Positions 1-8,015 of a DNA stretch of 13,859 nt are shown piece after piece. The position numbers and the translations under genes are program-made. How positions within the stretch are numbered: position 1 is the first letter of the stretch; every line of letters begins with the position of its first letter. Under the pieces are notes generated by a model that was not told where the DNA came from, made no database searches, and saw nothing but the letters and a program-made list of their open reading frames with translations. This stretch comes from Alphaproteobacteria bacterium. GTDB taxonomy: Bacteria; Pseudomonadota; Alphaproteobacteria; Micavibrionales; UBA2020. Location: NCBI GenBank assembly GCA_018971405.1, contig JAGXAX010000013.1, forward strand, positions 1-13,859, written 5' to 3'.

Positions 1-117
1 AAGCGCGACGGCAAGCTTGATGCCCCAGCGGCCGAGAATGAAAATGGCGGCGGCGCCGAGCAGTTTCAGCCCGTACAGGCTGGCAAGGCCTTCAATAGTG
101 CCGAGATTGACGTTCAT
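1..117 (-). CDS. Small mechanosensitive ion channel (MscS family), N-terminal fragment
   Basis: Only the first 39 codons lie in the window; the gene runs off the left edge. The minus strand starts at an ATG (117-115) preceded by a purine-rich GGGAG (124-128). The fragment reads MNVNLGTIEGLASLYGLKLL and continues with a hydrophobic stretch ending FILGRWGIKLAV. A short amphipathic N-terminus followed by a first membrane helix ending near a Gly-Arg-Trp is what the start of small MscS channels of the inner membrane looks like. These channels release solutes on hypo-osmotic shock. The pore helix and the beta domain that would prove this are outside the window, so the family call rests on about 40 residues. 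It is divergently transcribed from the lipid kinase gene and has a plausible promoter of its own (140-167). Confidence 0.55.
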   Translation of the reverse strand, partial: MNVNLGTIEGLASLYGLKLLGAAAIFILGRWGIKLAVAL

Positions 118-276
118 GCGGTTCTCCCTTTGGTTCAAGATGATACAGGAACGGCGCAAAAAGACAATTTTCCCCGTAAAACGGATTGCTTATCCATAAA
201 TGAAAACCGTTGCTTTTCATCCCCATTCGGTGTACTTATTTCCTAAATAACAAATTAAATTTATGGAAACTCACCC
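118..276. other. Divergent intergenic region between MscS-like gene and lipid kinase
   Basis: These 159 bases are markedly AT-richer than the surrounding genes and must hold the promoters of both divergent units. The leftward promoter is listed separately. For the rightward operon only a weak pair is visible, TTGCTT (210-215) with TACTTA (233-238) at 17 nt spacing, and I do not claim it as a promoter. No clear operator repeat or terminator is seen. Confidence 0.5.
140..167 (-). promoter_or_regulatory. Candidate sigma-70-type promoter for the MscS-like gene
   Basis: On the minus strand a -35-like TTGTCT (167-162) is followed after 16 nt by a -10-like TATCAT (145-140). That is 4 and 5 matches to the six-base consensus boxes. 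The expected start site near 133 gives a very short leader to the ATG at 117. This is judged by eye. Confidence 0.45.
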
Positions 277-1257
277 ATGCCCGTCAGCCAGCCTGAAATT
301 TTCGACTTCATCGTCAACCGCCGTGGCGGCACCGTGATCAGGTGTGGCGAAGAGAGCGTTCGCCATGACATCCTCTCGCGCTTCGGCGGCAAGACCGGCA
401 GCTTTACCTTCGTCTCCGGCGACGGCGTTAAAACGGCGATCCGCGGATGGGTGCGGGAAAACGCGGGCAAGAACCGCTGTCTGGTGGTCGGCGGCGGCGA
501 CGGAACGGTGATGAGCGCGGTCGAGCAGGTGCTAGGGCGCGACGACGTGATGCTGGGCATACTGCCGCTGGGCACGCAGAATTTCGTCGCCCGCCAGCTC
601 GGGTTTTCGGCGGACTTCAAAAGGGCCGCCGCGCAATACAAAAACGGCGGCGGCACGGCGCTGGACGTCGGCGCGGTGAACGGAATGCATTTTCTCGTCG
701 GCATGACGATCGACGAAAACACGCTCGGCTATTTTCAGGCGCGGGAAAAGCTGCGCGACAAGGAAAAGCTCTCCGCCTTCCGGAAGGCCTTCGCGGCGGC
801 GGCGGGCATCATCGGCGGCAAAAACGACGCCTTTCACGTCTCTTCCGACAAAAATCCGGCGGGCCGCAAGGTCGCAGGCCGCGTCGTCGCCATCACCAAC
901 AACAGCATCGCGCCCCAGCCCGTCGACCGCCTGCCGTACAACGAAGCGACCTACAGGGACGCGCTGACGCGCGTGATGGGCAAGCGCGAGAACAAGGGCA
1001 AGCTTGCGCTTTATGTGTTCAAGGGCGGGCTGATCGGCACGCCGGCGCTGCTGCCGGCCGTTTTGCGCGGCACGTGGGACAGCAGCAGGTCCATCGAAAG
1101 GGAGACGGCACGGCGGTTCATCGTCCGGCCGGAGGGGGATGTTGCGGAAAAATCCATCATCCTCGACGGCGAGATCAAAAAAGTGCAATATCCGCTGGAC
1201 GTCCGGATCATTCCGCGCGGAGTGAAGATGTTCAGGCCGCAACAAGGGCCGGAATGA
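277..1257 (+). CDS. Diacylglycerol kinase-like lipid kinase (DAGK catalytic / LCB5 family)
   Basis: A 326-residue cytoplasmic protein with the fold signature of the diacylglycerol/sphingosine kinase family, which uses ATP to phosphorylate lipid hydroxyls. An early Asn-Arg-Arg-Gly-Gly stretch (about residues 14-18) fits the first nucleotide-binding strand. The GGGDGTV motif sits at residues 72-78, and a [10 protein letters not shown] motif at 97-106 is this branch's form of the GTxNdfAr motif. Near the C-terminus a LDGE turn followed by [10 protein letters not shown] matches the closing beta strands of the family. The exact lipid substrate cannot be read from sequence. The start is the ATG at 277 with a weak GGAA about 8 nt upstream; the ATG at 263 is in another frame. 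It opens a + strand run, with rfbB starting 10 nt after its stop, so an envelope-related role is an inference from context. Confidence 0.8.
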   Translation: MPVSQPEIFDFIVNRRGGTVIRCGEESVRHDILSRFGGKTGSFTFVSGDGVKTAIRGWVRENAGKNRCLVVGGGDGTVMSAVEQVLGRDDVMLGILPLGTQNFVARQLGFSADFKRAAAQYKNGGGTALDVGAVNGMHFLVGMTIDENTLGYFQAREKLRDKEKLSAFRKAFAAAAGIIGGKNDAFHVSSDKNPAGRKVAGRVVAITNNSIAPQPVDRLPYNEATYRDALTRVMGKRENKGKLALYVFKGGLIGTPALLPAVLRGTWDSSRSIERETARRFIVRPEGDVAEKSIILDGEIKKVQYPLDVRIIPRGVKMFRPQQGPE

Positions 1258-1267
1258 AGGGATTGCG

Positions 1268-2266
<999 letters not shown>

Positions 2267-2278
2267 GGAGTTGAATTC

Positions 2279-3175
2279 ATGAAAGGCATCATTCTCGCCG
2301 GCGGCAGCGGCACGCGGCTTTATCCGCTGACGCAGTGCGTCAGCAAGCAGTTGCTGCCGGTCTACGACAAGCCGGTCATCCATTATCCGCTGGCGACGAT
2401 GGTGACGCTCGGCGTGAAGGACATCCTCATCATTTCCACGCCCGCCGACCTGCCGCACATCGAGCGCATGCTCGGCGACGGCAAAAAATACGGGCTCAAT
2501 CTCTCTTATAAGGTACAGGATGCGCCGAAGGGTATCGCCGAAGCCTTCATCCTCGGCGCGGACTTCATCGGCAAGGAGAAAGTCTGCCTGCTGCTCGGCG
2601 ACAATATTTTCTTCATCACCAACAACATAGCGGAACTGAAAAAGAAAATCGCCGCGTACGACAACGACGCCTTCATCTTCGGCACGCGCGTGCCGGATCC
2701 GGAGCGTTTCGGCGTGATCGTCTTCGAGGAAACGAAGCAGCATCCGCGCGTCGTCGCCATCGAGGAGAAGCCCGCTCTGCCGAAATCGAACTACGCCGCG
2801 ACCGGCCTTTACATTTACCCTCCCGACGTCGTGGAAAAGGCGCGGGCGCAAAAGCCTTCGGCGCGCGGCGAGCTGGAAATCACCGACCTGAACAACGCCT
2901 ACATCAGGGAAGGCCGCCTGCAGTGCGAAACGCTGCGGCGCGGCTCGGCGTGGATCGACGTCGGCACGCCGAAGTCGCTGATGAGGGCGGCACGCTTCGT
3001 CGAGGAGGTGGAGAACCTGCAGTCGCTGAAACTCTCCTGCATCGAGGAGATCACCTATCGCCTCGGTTTCGTCGACGCCGCGCAGTTTGAGAGGAACATC
3101 GGAGTTTACGCGAAGGGCAGCGATTACCGCGTTTATCTGGAGAAGATACTGAATGAAACCAGCGATCCGGACTGA
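2279..3175 (+). CDS. rfbA: Glucose-1-phosphate thymidylyltransferase
   Basis: A 298-residue nucleotidyltransferase that joins dTTP and glucose-1-phosphate to give dTDP-glucose, the substrate of the neighbouring RfbB. The N-terminal LAGGSGTRLYPLT (about residues 6-18) is the nucleotide-binding loop. QLLPVYDKP follows with the conserved lysine, then LLGDNIFF with the metal-binding Asp, and EEKP with NYAATGLYIYPP for the sugar phosphate. RGELEITDLN and the C-terminal EEITYRLGF are also typical of RmlA. The usual WxDTGT is WIDVGT here, a mild substitution. A strong AAGGAG (2265-2270) sits 8 nt before the ATG. Its last 23 nt overlap the start of aroA. Gene order is B then A, with no rfbC or rfbD adjacent. 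Confidence 0.96.
   Translation: MKGIILAGGSGTRLYPLTQCVSKQLLPVYDKPVIHYPLATMVTLGVKDILIISTPADLPHIERMLGDGKKYGLNLSYKVQDAPKGIAEAFILGADFIGKEKVCLLLGDNIFFITNNIAELKKKIAAYDNDAFIFGTRVPDPERFGVIVFEETKQHPRVVAIEEKPALPKSNYAATGLYIYPPDVVEKARAQKPSARGELEITDLNNAYIREGRLQCETLRRGSAWIDVGTPKSLMRAARFVEEVENLQSLKLSCIEEITYRLGFVDAAQFERNIGVYAKGSDYRVYLEKILNETSDPD
3139..3155 (+). promoter_or_regulatory. aroA ribosome binding site inside rfbA
   Basis: GGAGAAG (3139-3145) lies 7 nt before the aroA ATG (3153), wholly within the rfbA coding sequence. It supports the overlapping start. The alternative ATG at 3178 is in a different frame and would not give AroA. Translation of aroA is therefore probably coupled to rfbA. Confidence 0.65.
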
Positions 3176-4463
3176 GGATGCGCCGGCCGTCTCCCGCCCC
3201 GTCGCCGCGCTGCGCGGCATCGCCGCCGTTCCGGGGGACAAGTCCGTCTCGCACCGCGCCCTGATGTTGGCCGCGATTGCGGAAGGCGAGACCCTCGTCA
3301 CGGGCTTGCTTGAAGGCGAAGACGTTTTGCATACGGCGGCGGCGCTTCGCGCCATGGACGCGGAAATAGAAAAACACGGCGACGCATGGCGCATTCGCGG
3401 CGTCGCGGCGCTGCGGCAGCCGGCGGGCGATCTTTATCTCGGCAACAGCGGCACCTCGGCGCGGCTGCTGGCGGGGCTGGTATCGGGTTATCCTGTCACC
3501 GCCGTTTTCACCGGCGATGCGTCGCTGAGCCGCCGCCCGATGCAGCGCGTGACGTTGCCGCTCGCGCAAATGGGCGCAAAGTTCGAAGACGGAACTCTGC
3601 CTCTGCGCGTGAGAGGCGGAAATTTGCAAGCCATTCGCTACACATTGCCCGTCGCCTCGGCGCAAGTGAAATCCGCCATATTGCTGGCGGGGCTGAACGC
3701 GGCGGGCGAAACAATCGTCCTCGAACCCGCCCCGACCCGCGACCATACCGAGAGGATGCTGAAGCTGTTCGGCGCGGAAATCGCGGTGGATGGCGCGGAA
3801 ATCCGCCTGAAGGGCGGGCAAAAGCTGAAATCGCCGGGAACGCTGCAAGTGCCTGCCGACCCGAGCGCGGCAGCCTTCCCCATCGTGGCCGCGCTGATCA
3901 CGCGAAATTCCGATCTCACCGTGCCGAACGTGATGATCAACCCGCGCCGCGACGGGTTTTACAAGACGCTGCTCGAAATGGGCGCGGATATTGCGTTTGA
4001 AAACCGCCGCAGGCTGTCGGGCGAGGAGGTCGCGGACATTCGTGCGCGGTCGTCAAGGCTCAAGGGCGTGGCCGTACCGCCGCAGCGCGTGCCGTCGATG
4101 ATAGACGAGTTCCCGATCCTCGGCATAGCCGCCGCGTTTGCCGAGGGAGAAACGGAGATGACGGGGCTGGCCGAACTCCGCGTCAAGGAGAGCGACCGCC
4201 TCGCCGCCATCGCGGAGATGCTCGCGGGCGCGGGCGTGAAGTGCCAGTCGGGTGAAGACAGCCTTCGCGTCACGGGCGGCACGGTCAAAGGCGGCTCTGC
4301 GGTCAAAACGCATCTCGACCACCGCATCGCCATGAGCGCGCTGGTGCTGGGCATGAATGCGGCGGAACCCGTCGCCATCGACAGCGCGGGCATGATCGCC
4401 ACCAGCTTTCCGGGGTTTATTGACTTGATGAACGGTCTGGGTGCGGAAATCGGCGCCCTATGA
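3153..4463 (+). CDS. aroA: 3-phosphoshikimate 1-carboxyvinyltransferase (EPSP synthase, class II-like)
   Basis: A 436-residue enzyme that transfers enolpyruvyl from PEP to shikimate-3-phosphate, the sixth shikimate-pathway step, in the cytoplasm. PGDKSVSHRALML near residue 27 binds both substrates. LGNSGTSAR covers residues 96-104, GDASLSRRPM follows, and SAQVKSAILLAGLN, TRDHTERML, SMIDEFPIL, ELRVKESDRL and LDHRIAMS come in the expected order. Several segments (TRDHTE, the MNP/INP region, SMIDE, TLKG/RLKG) resemble the Agrobacterium CP4 class more than the E. coli class. At residue 100 it has the common Gly rather than the Ala of CP4. The gene overlaps rfbA by 23 nt and its ATG has a good GGAGAAG. 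It ends the + strand operon and faces a hairpin shared with the converging gene. In many proteobacteria aroA is followed by cmk and rpsA; here it is not. Confidence 0.97.
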   Translation: MKPAIRTEDAPAVSRPVAALRGIAAVPGDKSVSHRALMLAAIAEGETLVTGLLEGEDVLHTAAALRAMDAEIEKHGDAWRIRGVAALRQPAGDLYLGNSGTSARLLAGLVSGYPVTAVFTGDASLSRRPMQRVTLPLAQMGAKFEDGTLPLRVRGGNLQAIRYTLPVASAQVKSAILLAGLNAAGETIVLEPAPTRDHTERMLKLFGAEIAVDGAEIRLKGGQKLKSPGTLQVPADPSAAAFPIVAALITRNSDLTVPNVMINPRRDGFYKTLLEMGADIAFENRRRLSGEEVADIRARSSRLKGVAVPPQRVPSMIDEFPILGIAAAFAEGETEMTGLAELRVKESDRLAAIAEMLAGAGVKCQSGEDSLRVTGGTVKGGSAVKTHLDHRIAMSALVLGMNAAEPVAIDSAGMIATSFPGFIDLMNGLGAEIGAL

Positions 4464-4478
4464 GAAATCCTTAGAGAG

Positions 4479-4509
4479 AAAGCCGCCCCGCATGGGGCAG
4501 GACGGCTTT
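4479..4509. terminator. Bidirectional hairpin between aroA and the HD hydrolase
   Basis: AAAGCC (4479-4484) pairs with GGCTTT (4504-4509), and GCCCC (4485-4489) pairs with GGGGC (4494-4498) around a GCAT loop. A five-base bulge sits on one side. The stem is strong and lies in the convergent gap, 16 nt after the aroA stop. Neither strand has a proper U-tract beyond the CTTT of the stem, so termination may be partial. Its ends match the rpsA terminator at 5144-5179. Confidence 0.6.
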
Positions 4510-4547
4510 GATCTGTCGGATTCAGCGCCTGATGAAGCGCTTTTCGC

Positions 4548-5084
4548 TTAAGGCTTGAACTTATCGACACCAATTTTGTAGGTCTTGTCGAATTCCCGTT
4601 CGAGGCCTTCGTTCAGTCCGCGGCAGTTGTCAACGACGCTCTTTGCCCAGATGAAATATTCCAGCTTGCGCGCCCCGGACCAGTCCGCGGGCGGGCTTGC
4701 AAGGATGGAACGCAGGTTGGATATCTTGTCGGCGATCTTGACCATGCGCGCCGCGTCGGATTTATGGGCGGCGTTTTCGGCCTGCAGGCGCTTGCGTTCC
4801 TGTTTGGGGAGGGATTTGTCGTCGGTGCATTCGTGCACGATCTCGGCGACGTTCTCGCCGAAGGCGCATTTCAGCTCCGCGTGGGTCGTGCCCGTGTCTT
4901 CGATCGTATCATGCAGCGCGCCCGCCATGACCGCCGCGAAAGGCGCGTTGTTTTCGGCGAGGAGATTGGCGACTTCGATAATATGGTTTATGTAAGGCTC
5001 TGCGCTCTTGCCTTTCCGGCGCTGGTCGACGTGTTTTTGGGCGGCAAAGTTCAGGGCTTTCGTCAGTGAAGCGAGGTCACTCAT
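4548..5084 (-). CDS. HD-domain small alarmone hydrolase, MESH1-like ((p)ppGpp 3'-pyrophosphohydrolase)
   Basis: A 178-residue stand-alone HD protein matching, from memory of the families, the animal MESH1 enzyme and bacterial small alarmone hydrolases almost end to end. These remove the 3' pyrophosphate of (p)ppGpp using Mn2+. Visible hallmarks are QRRKG near residue 22, PYINH with metal ligand H34, and LHDTIEDT with H58, D59, E62 and D63. Next come CTDDKSLPKQERKR (about 86-99) and KIADKISNLRS with D119 and N123, the last metal ligand and a substrate contact. There is no synthetase, TGS or ACT domain, so it is not RelA/SpoT. A clear AAGGAG (revcomp of 5093-5098) sits 8 nt before the ATG. It has its own promoter and lies downstream of rpsA on the same strand, behind a terminator. 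Human MESH1 also acts on NADPH, so the substrate here is an inference. Confidence 0.88.
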   Translation of the reverse strand: MSDLASLTKALNFAAQKHVDQRRKGKSAEPYINHIIEVANLLAENNAPFAAVMAGALHDTIEDTGTTHAELKCAFGENVAEIVHECTDDKSLPKQERKRLQAENAAHKSDAARMVKIADKISNLRSILASPPADWSGARKLEYFIWAKSVVDNCRGLNEGLEREFDKTYKIGVDKFKP

Positions 5085-5116
5085 TTTTACGGCTCCTTTT
5101 TTCTGCTATGTGGAAA

Positions 5117-5145
5117 AGCATAATCACATTACAGAGTTAAGTCAA
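5117..5145 (-). promoter_or_regulatory. Promoter of the alarmone hydrolase gene
   Basis: On the minus strand TTGACT (5145-5140) and TATGCT (5122-5117) are 17 nt apart. The -35 box has 5 matches to TTGACA and the -10 box 4 matches to TATAAT. The first two bases of the -35 box are the start-proximal end of the A-run that encodes the rpsA terminator U-tract. The leader to the ATG at 5084 would be about 25 nt and contains the AAGGAG. Confidence 0.6.
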
Positions 5146-5179
5146 AAAAAGCCGCCCCGCGCGAACGGGACGGCTTTTT
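5144..5179 (-). terminator. Rho-independent terminator of rpsA
   Basis: Read on the minus strand, GCCGTCCCG (5174-5166) pairs with CGGGGCGGC (5159-5151) around a six-base loop, with one G-U pair. Seven Ts follow (5150-5144). It lies 25 nt beyond the rpsA stop. The + strand version also ends in five Ts (5175-5179), so the element could work in both directions. Confidence 0.85.
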
Positions 5180-5204
5180 CCGGAATGATCGGAGGGGCGA
5201 ACGC

Positions 5205-7016
5205 TTATTCTGCGTCATCCCCTTTGGACTTTTTCGATTTCGCCGGAGCGGCGGCGTCGGCCTTGCTGCGCAGGGCCGCGCCGAGGATGTCGCCGAGCGA
5301 AGCGCCCGAGTCAGACGAGCCGTACTCGGCCATCGCGGCCTTGTCCTCGTCGATCTCGCGGGCCTTGACCGAAAGGTCAAGCTTGCCGGAGCGGTCGACC
5401 TTGATGACCTTCGCGTCGACCTTTTCGCCGACGGCGAAGCGGTCGGGGCGCTGTTCCGAGCGTTCGCGGGAAAGGTCGCCCTTCTTGATGAAGCCGTGGG
5501 TTTTCTCGTCGCCCACGGTGACTTCGATCCCGCCCGACGTGATGGCCGAGACGGTGCAGGTGACGACGCTGCCCTTGGCGACGCCGCCGGCGGAGCTGCC
5601 GCTTTCAACGTGGACGCCGCCCGGGTTTTCGCCGAGTTGCTTGACGCCGAGGGAGACGCGTTCCTTCTCGCCATCGATCTCAAGGACCTTGACGGCGATG
5701 GTTTCGCCCTTGGCATACTTCTTGATGGCGTCCTCGCCGGATTCCGTCCACGAGAGGTCGGACATGTGCACCATGCCGTCGATCTGGTCGCCGATGCCGA
5801 CGAACAGGCCGAACTCGGTGATGTTGCGGATTTCGCCCTCGAGCGTGTCGCCCACCTTGCGGCTTTCGGCGAAGCGGATCCACGGGTTTTCGCCGCACTG
5901 TTTCAGGCCGAGCGAGATGCGGCGCTTGTTCATGTCGACGTCGAGCACCATGACTTCCACTTCCTGGCTGGTGGAGAGGATCTTGCCGGGGTGGATGTTT
6001 TTCTTGGTCCAGGACATTTCCGAGACGTGGATCAGGCCTTCGATGCCGTCTTCCAGCTCGATGAACGCGCCGTAGTCGGCGATGTTCGTCACGCGGCCCT
6101 TGTATCTCTGGCCGGCGGTGAAGCGGCTGGCGGCGCCTTCCCACGGATCGGCGTCAAGCTGCTTGATGCCGAGGGAGATGCGCTGGCTTTCCTCGTTGAA
6201 GCGGATGATCTTGACGTTCAGCGTCTGGCCGACGGACAGGACTTCGGAGGGGTGGTTGATGCGTTTCCACGAGATGTCGGTCACGTGCAGCAGGCCGTCC
6301 ACGCCGCCGAGGTCGATGAACGCGCCGTAGTCGGTGATGTTCTTGACCACGCCTTGCAGTTCCTGACCTTCCTTGAGGTTGGAGACGAGCTCGGAGCGGG
6401 CTTCGGCGCGGCTTTCCTCCAGCACGGCGCGGCGCGAAACGACGATGTTGCCGCGCGCGCGGTCCATTTTCAGGATGAGGAACGGCTGCGGCTGGCCCAT
6501 CAGCGGGCCGACGTCGCGCACGGGGCGGATATCGACCTGGGAGCCGGGCAGGAACGCCACGGCGCCGCCGAGGTCGACGGTGAAGCCGCCCTTGACGCGG
6601 CCGAAGATCGTGCCGGTGACGCGCTCGTTGGCCTTGTGCTGCTTTTCAAGCACGACCCACGATTCTTCGCGGCGGGCTTTCTCGCGCGAGAGGCCGGCTT
6701 CGCCGTCCTTGTTTTCCATGCGCTCGATGAAGACTTCAACCTTGTCGCCGACCTTGATTTCGGCGGGCTGGCCGGCGTTGCTGAATTCACGGAGCGGAAT
6801 GCGCCCTTCGGATTTCAGGCCGACGTCGAGGGTGACGAATTCCGCGTCGACGCCGACGACGGTGCCTTCGACGACCGATCCTTCGAAGGACTTGACGCCC
6901 TTGAAGCTTTCGTCGAGCAGGCTGGCAAAGCTGATGTCCTCGCCGGTGATTTCCTTGATGCTGACAGTGTCAGTGGTTTTGGCAGCGACGCGCGCTGCGG
7001 ATGCAGTTTTAGACAT
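5205..7016 (-). CDS. rpsA: 30S ribosomal protein S1
   Basis: A 603-residue protein of six S1 (OB-fold) RNA-binding repeats, at roughly residues 46-112, 130-195, 217-286, 303-373, 389-459 and 481-551. The first two are the divergent, ribosome-docking type. Repeats 3 to 5 carry the classic pattern (DYGAFIDL, GLLHVTDISW, RISLGIKQL and variants) that binds mRNA. S1 brings mRNA to the 30S subunit, above all messages with weak Shine-Dalgarno sites. The length exceeds the 557 of E. coli because of about 20 extra N-terminal residues and a Lys/Ala-rich tail after LGDILGAAL. The tail is Ala-Lys-Ser rich and ends acidic. The ATG at 7016 has only a distant GAGAG and no good Shine-Dalgarno, as is common for rpsA. 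It has its own promoter and terminator. cmk, the usual upstream gene, is replaced by a dehydrogenase gene. Confidence 0.98.
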   Translation of the reverse strand: MSKTASAARVAAKTTDTVSIKEITGEDISFASLLDESFKGVKSFEGSVVEGTVVGVDAEFVTLDVGLKSEGRIPLREFSNAGQPAEIKVGDKVEVFIERMENKDGEAGLSREKARREESWVVLEKQHKANERVTGTIFGRVKGGFTVDLGGAVAFLPGSQVDIRPVRDVGPLMGQPQPFLILKMDRARGNIVVSRRAVLEESRAEARSELVSNLKEGQELQGVVKNITDYGAFIDLGGVDGLLHVTDISWKRINHPSEVLSVGQTLNVKIIRFNEESQRISLGIKQLDADPWEGAASRFTAGQRYKGRVTNIADYGAFIELEDGIEGLIHVSEMSWTKKNIHPGKILSTSQEVEVMVLDVDMNKRRISLGLKQCGENPWIRFAESRKVGDTLEGEIRNITEFGLFVGIGDQIDGMVHMSDLSWTESGEDAIKKYAKGETIAVKVLEIDGEKERVSLGVKQLGENPGGVHVESGSSAGGVAKGSVVTCTVSAITSGGIEVTVGDEKTHGFIKKGDLSRERSEQRPDRFAVGEKVDAKVIKVDRSGKLDLSVKAREIDEDKAAMAEYGSSDSGASLGDILGAALRSKADAAAPAKSKKSKGDDAE

Positions 7017-7099
7017 GTTGGTGATTTCTCTCTTTCAAGTATGAATACGAGGGAAGGACTGCCTAGAGCGGCGCCCGCGTCCATCCGTCGCTGGGCTGC

Positions 7100-7129
7100 A
7101 GAATAAGGGAAATCGATGCGGCGAGTCAA
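7100..7129 (-). promoter_or_regulatory. rpsA promoter
   Basis: On the minus strand TTGACT (7129-7124) and TATTCT (7105-7100) are 18 nt apart. The predicted start near 7093 gives a leader of about 75 nt before the rpsA ATG. A long AT-rich tract (7135-7165) lies directly upstream, as expected for a strong ribosomal-protein promoter. Confidence 0.65.
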
Positions 7130-7134
7130 GCCCC

Positions 7135-7165
7135 ATAAAATATTAAAAATCAATAGGATAAATAT
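7135..7165 (-). promoter_or_regulatory. AT-rich UP-like element upstream of rpsA
   Basis: About 31 bases, nearly all A or T, fill the space between the stop codon of the dehydrogenase gene and the rpsA -35 box. In position and composition this fits an UP element contacting the RNA polymerase alpha subunit. It could equally be an untranslated tail of the upstream gene, and no terminator stem is seen in it. Confidence 0.4.
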
Positions 7166-7936
7166 CTATCGCGGCGGCTTTTGCGGCGCATGGGACAAAA
7201 TCCAGTCTCCAAGGCGGCGCGGCAGCGCGCCGAGCAGCCAGCAAAACGCATGCATCTGCCACGGGAAGGCAATCGCGGCTTTTTTGCCGTCGATGCCGCG
7301 CTTGATGATTTCGGCGGCCTTGTCCACATCCATGAGAAACGGCATTTTAAAATTATTCACATCGGTCATCGGTGTTTTTATGAAGCCGGGGAAAATCGTC
7401 GAGACGGTTACGCCATCCTTCTTCAAAAGCGGCCTGAGCGCGTCGCCATAGGCGCGGACGGCGACCTTGCTGGTGGAATAGGCGGGGGCGTTGGGCATGC
7501 CGCGAAAGCCCGCCATCGAGGACATGAGGACGATATGCCCCGATTTCCGCGTCTGAAAACGCGGAATAAGCGGATTGACGGTGTTGAACGTGCCGGTGAG
7601 GTTGATGTCGAAAATCTCGCGCAGTTGCGCTTCATTTTGCGCGTCGTCCATCGACGTGCCGCCCGAGACGCCCGCGTTGGCGATCACGACGTCTATCCCC
7701 CGCGCGTTGTCCCAGTCGAGGACCTGCTTTTCAAATGCCGCGCGGTCGGTGACGGGGATGACGCTGGTCTCTGCCGTCGCGCCCTTCGCGCGGCACAGCC
7801 GCGCCGTTTCATCCAGCTTGGCCGCGTTCCTGCCGGTCAGCAGCAGCGTCGTTTCCGGCGCGGCGAGGGCGAGGGCCAGTGCGCGGCCGATGCCGCTCGA
7901 GGCGCCGGTGATCAGAATGACCTTGTCTTTTGCCAT
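7166..7936 (-). CDS. Short-chain dehydrogenase/reductase (classical SDR)
   Basis: A 256-residue classical SDR. TGASSGIG at residues 10-17 is the dinucleotide-binding loop, and TGRN at 34-37 has the Arg that often points to NADPH. NAG is at 87-89, N112 is the structural Asn, and S140, Y153 and K157 complete the catalytic tetrad (MSSMAG and YSTSK). PGFIKTPMT follows the active site as usual. The last 30 residues contain a hydrophobic, Trp-rich stretch (FCWLLGALP) that may touch membrane, a feature of some lipid-active SDRs. The substrate cannot be assigned. The ATG at 7936 has only a weak AAGCGAAA upstream. It is divergent from gmk, 79 nt apart, and upstream of rpsA but separated from it by the rpsA promoter. 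It takes the place usually held by cmk. Confidence 0.88.
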   Translation of the reverse strand: MAKDKVILITGASSGIGRALALALAAPETTLLLTGRNAAKLDETARLCRAKGATAETSVIPVTDRAAFEKQVLDWDNARGIDVVIANAGVSGGTSMDDAQNEAQLREIFDINLTGTFNTVNPLIPRFQTRKSGHIVLMSSMAGFRGMPNAPAYSTSKVAVRAYGDALRPLLKKDGVTVSTIFPGFIKTPMTDVNNFKMPFLMDVDKAAEIIKRGIDGKKAAIAFPWQMHAFCWLLGALPRRLGDWILSHAPQKPPR

Positions 7937-7953
7937 AGTGTTTCGCTTGGTTG

Positions 7954-7982
7954 TTGTTTTGTCGGGGTGGGCGCGTTATAAG
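7954..7982 (+). promoter_or_regulatory. Candidate promoter for gmk
   Basis: TTGTTT (7954-7959) and TATAAG (7977-7982) are 17 nt apart. The -10 box is good (5 of 6) and the -35 box weak (3 of 6). The start site would fall near 7989, about 27 nt before the gmk ATG. The 79-nt gap must also hold the promoter of the divergent dehydrogenase, which I could not pick out. Confidence 0.45.
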
Positions 7983-8015
7983 TAGAAATCGACACTCCAC
8001 CGAAGTTATAGAAAA

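Noticed and set aside
4510..4547. A small AAGCG/CGCTT hairpin just after the hydrolase stop
   Set aside because: The stem is only five pairs with no T-run on the minus strand, and chance occurrence is likely.
5205..7016. Internal repeats within rpsA as possible DNA repeats
   Set aside because: The repeated DNA reflects homologous S1 domains in the protein and is not a separate repeat element.
5496..7106. A 536-codon open frame on the + strand opposite rpsA
   Set aside because: It is a mirror frame of the S1 repeats, rich in Asp, Ala and Val, and has no domain signature. rpsA on the other strand is certain.
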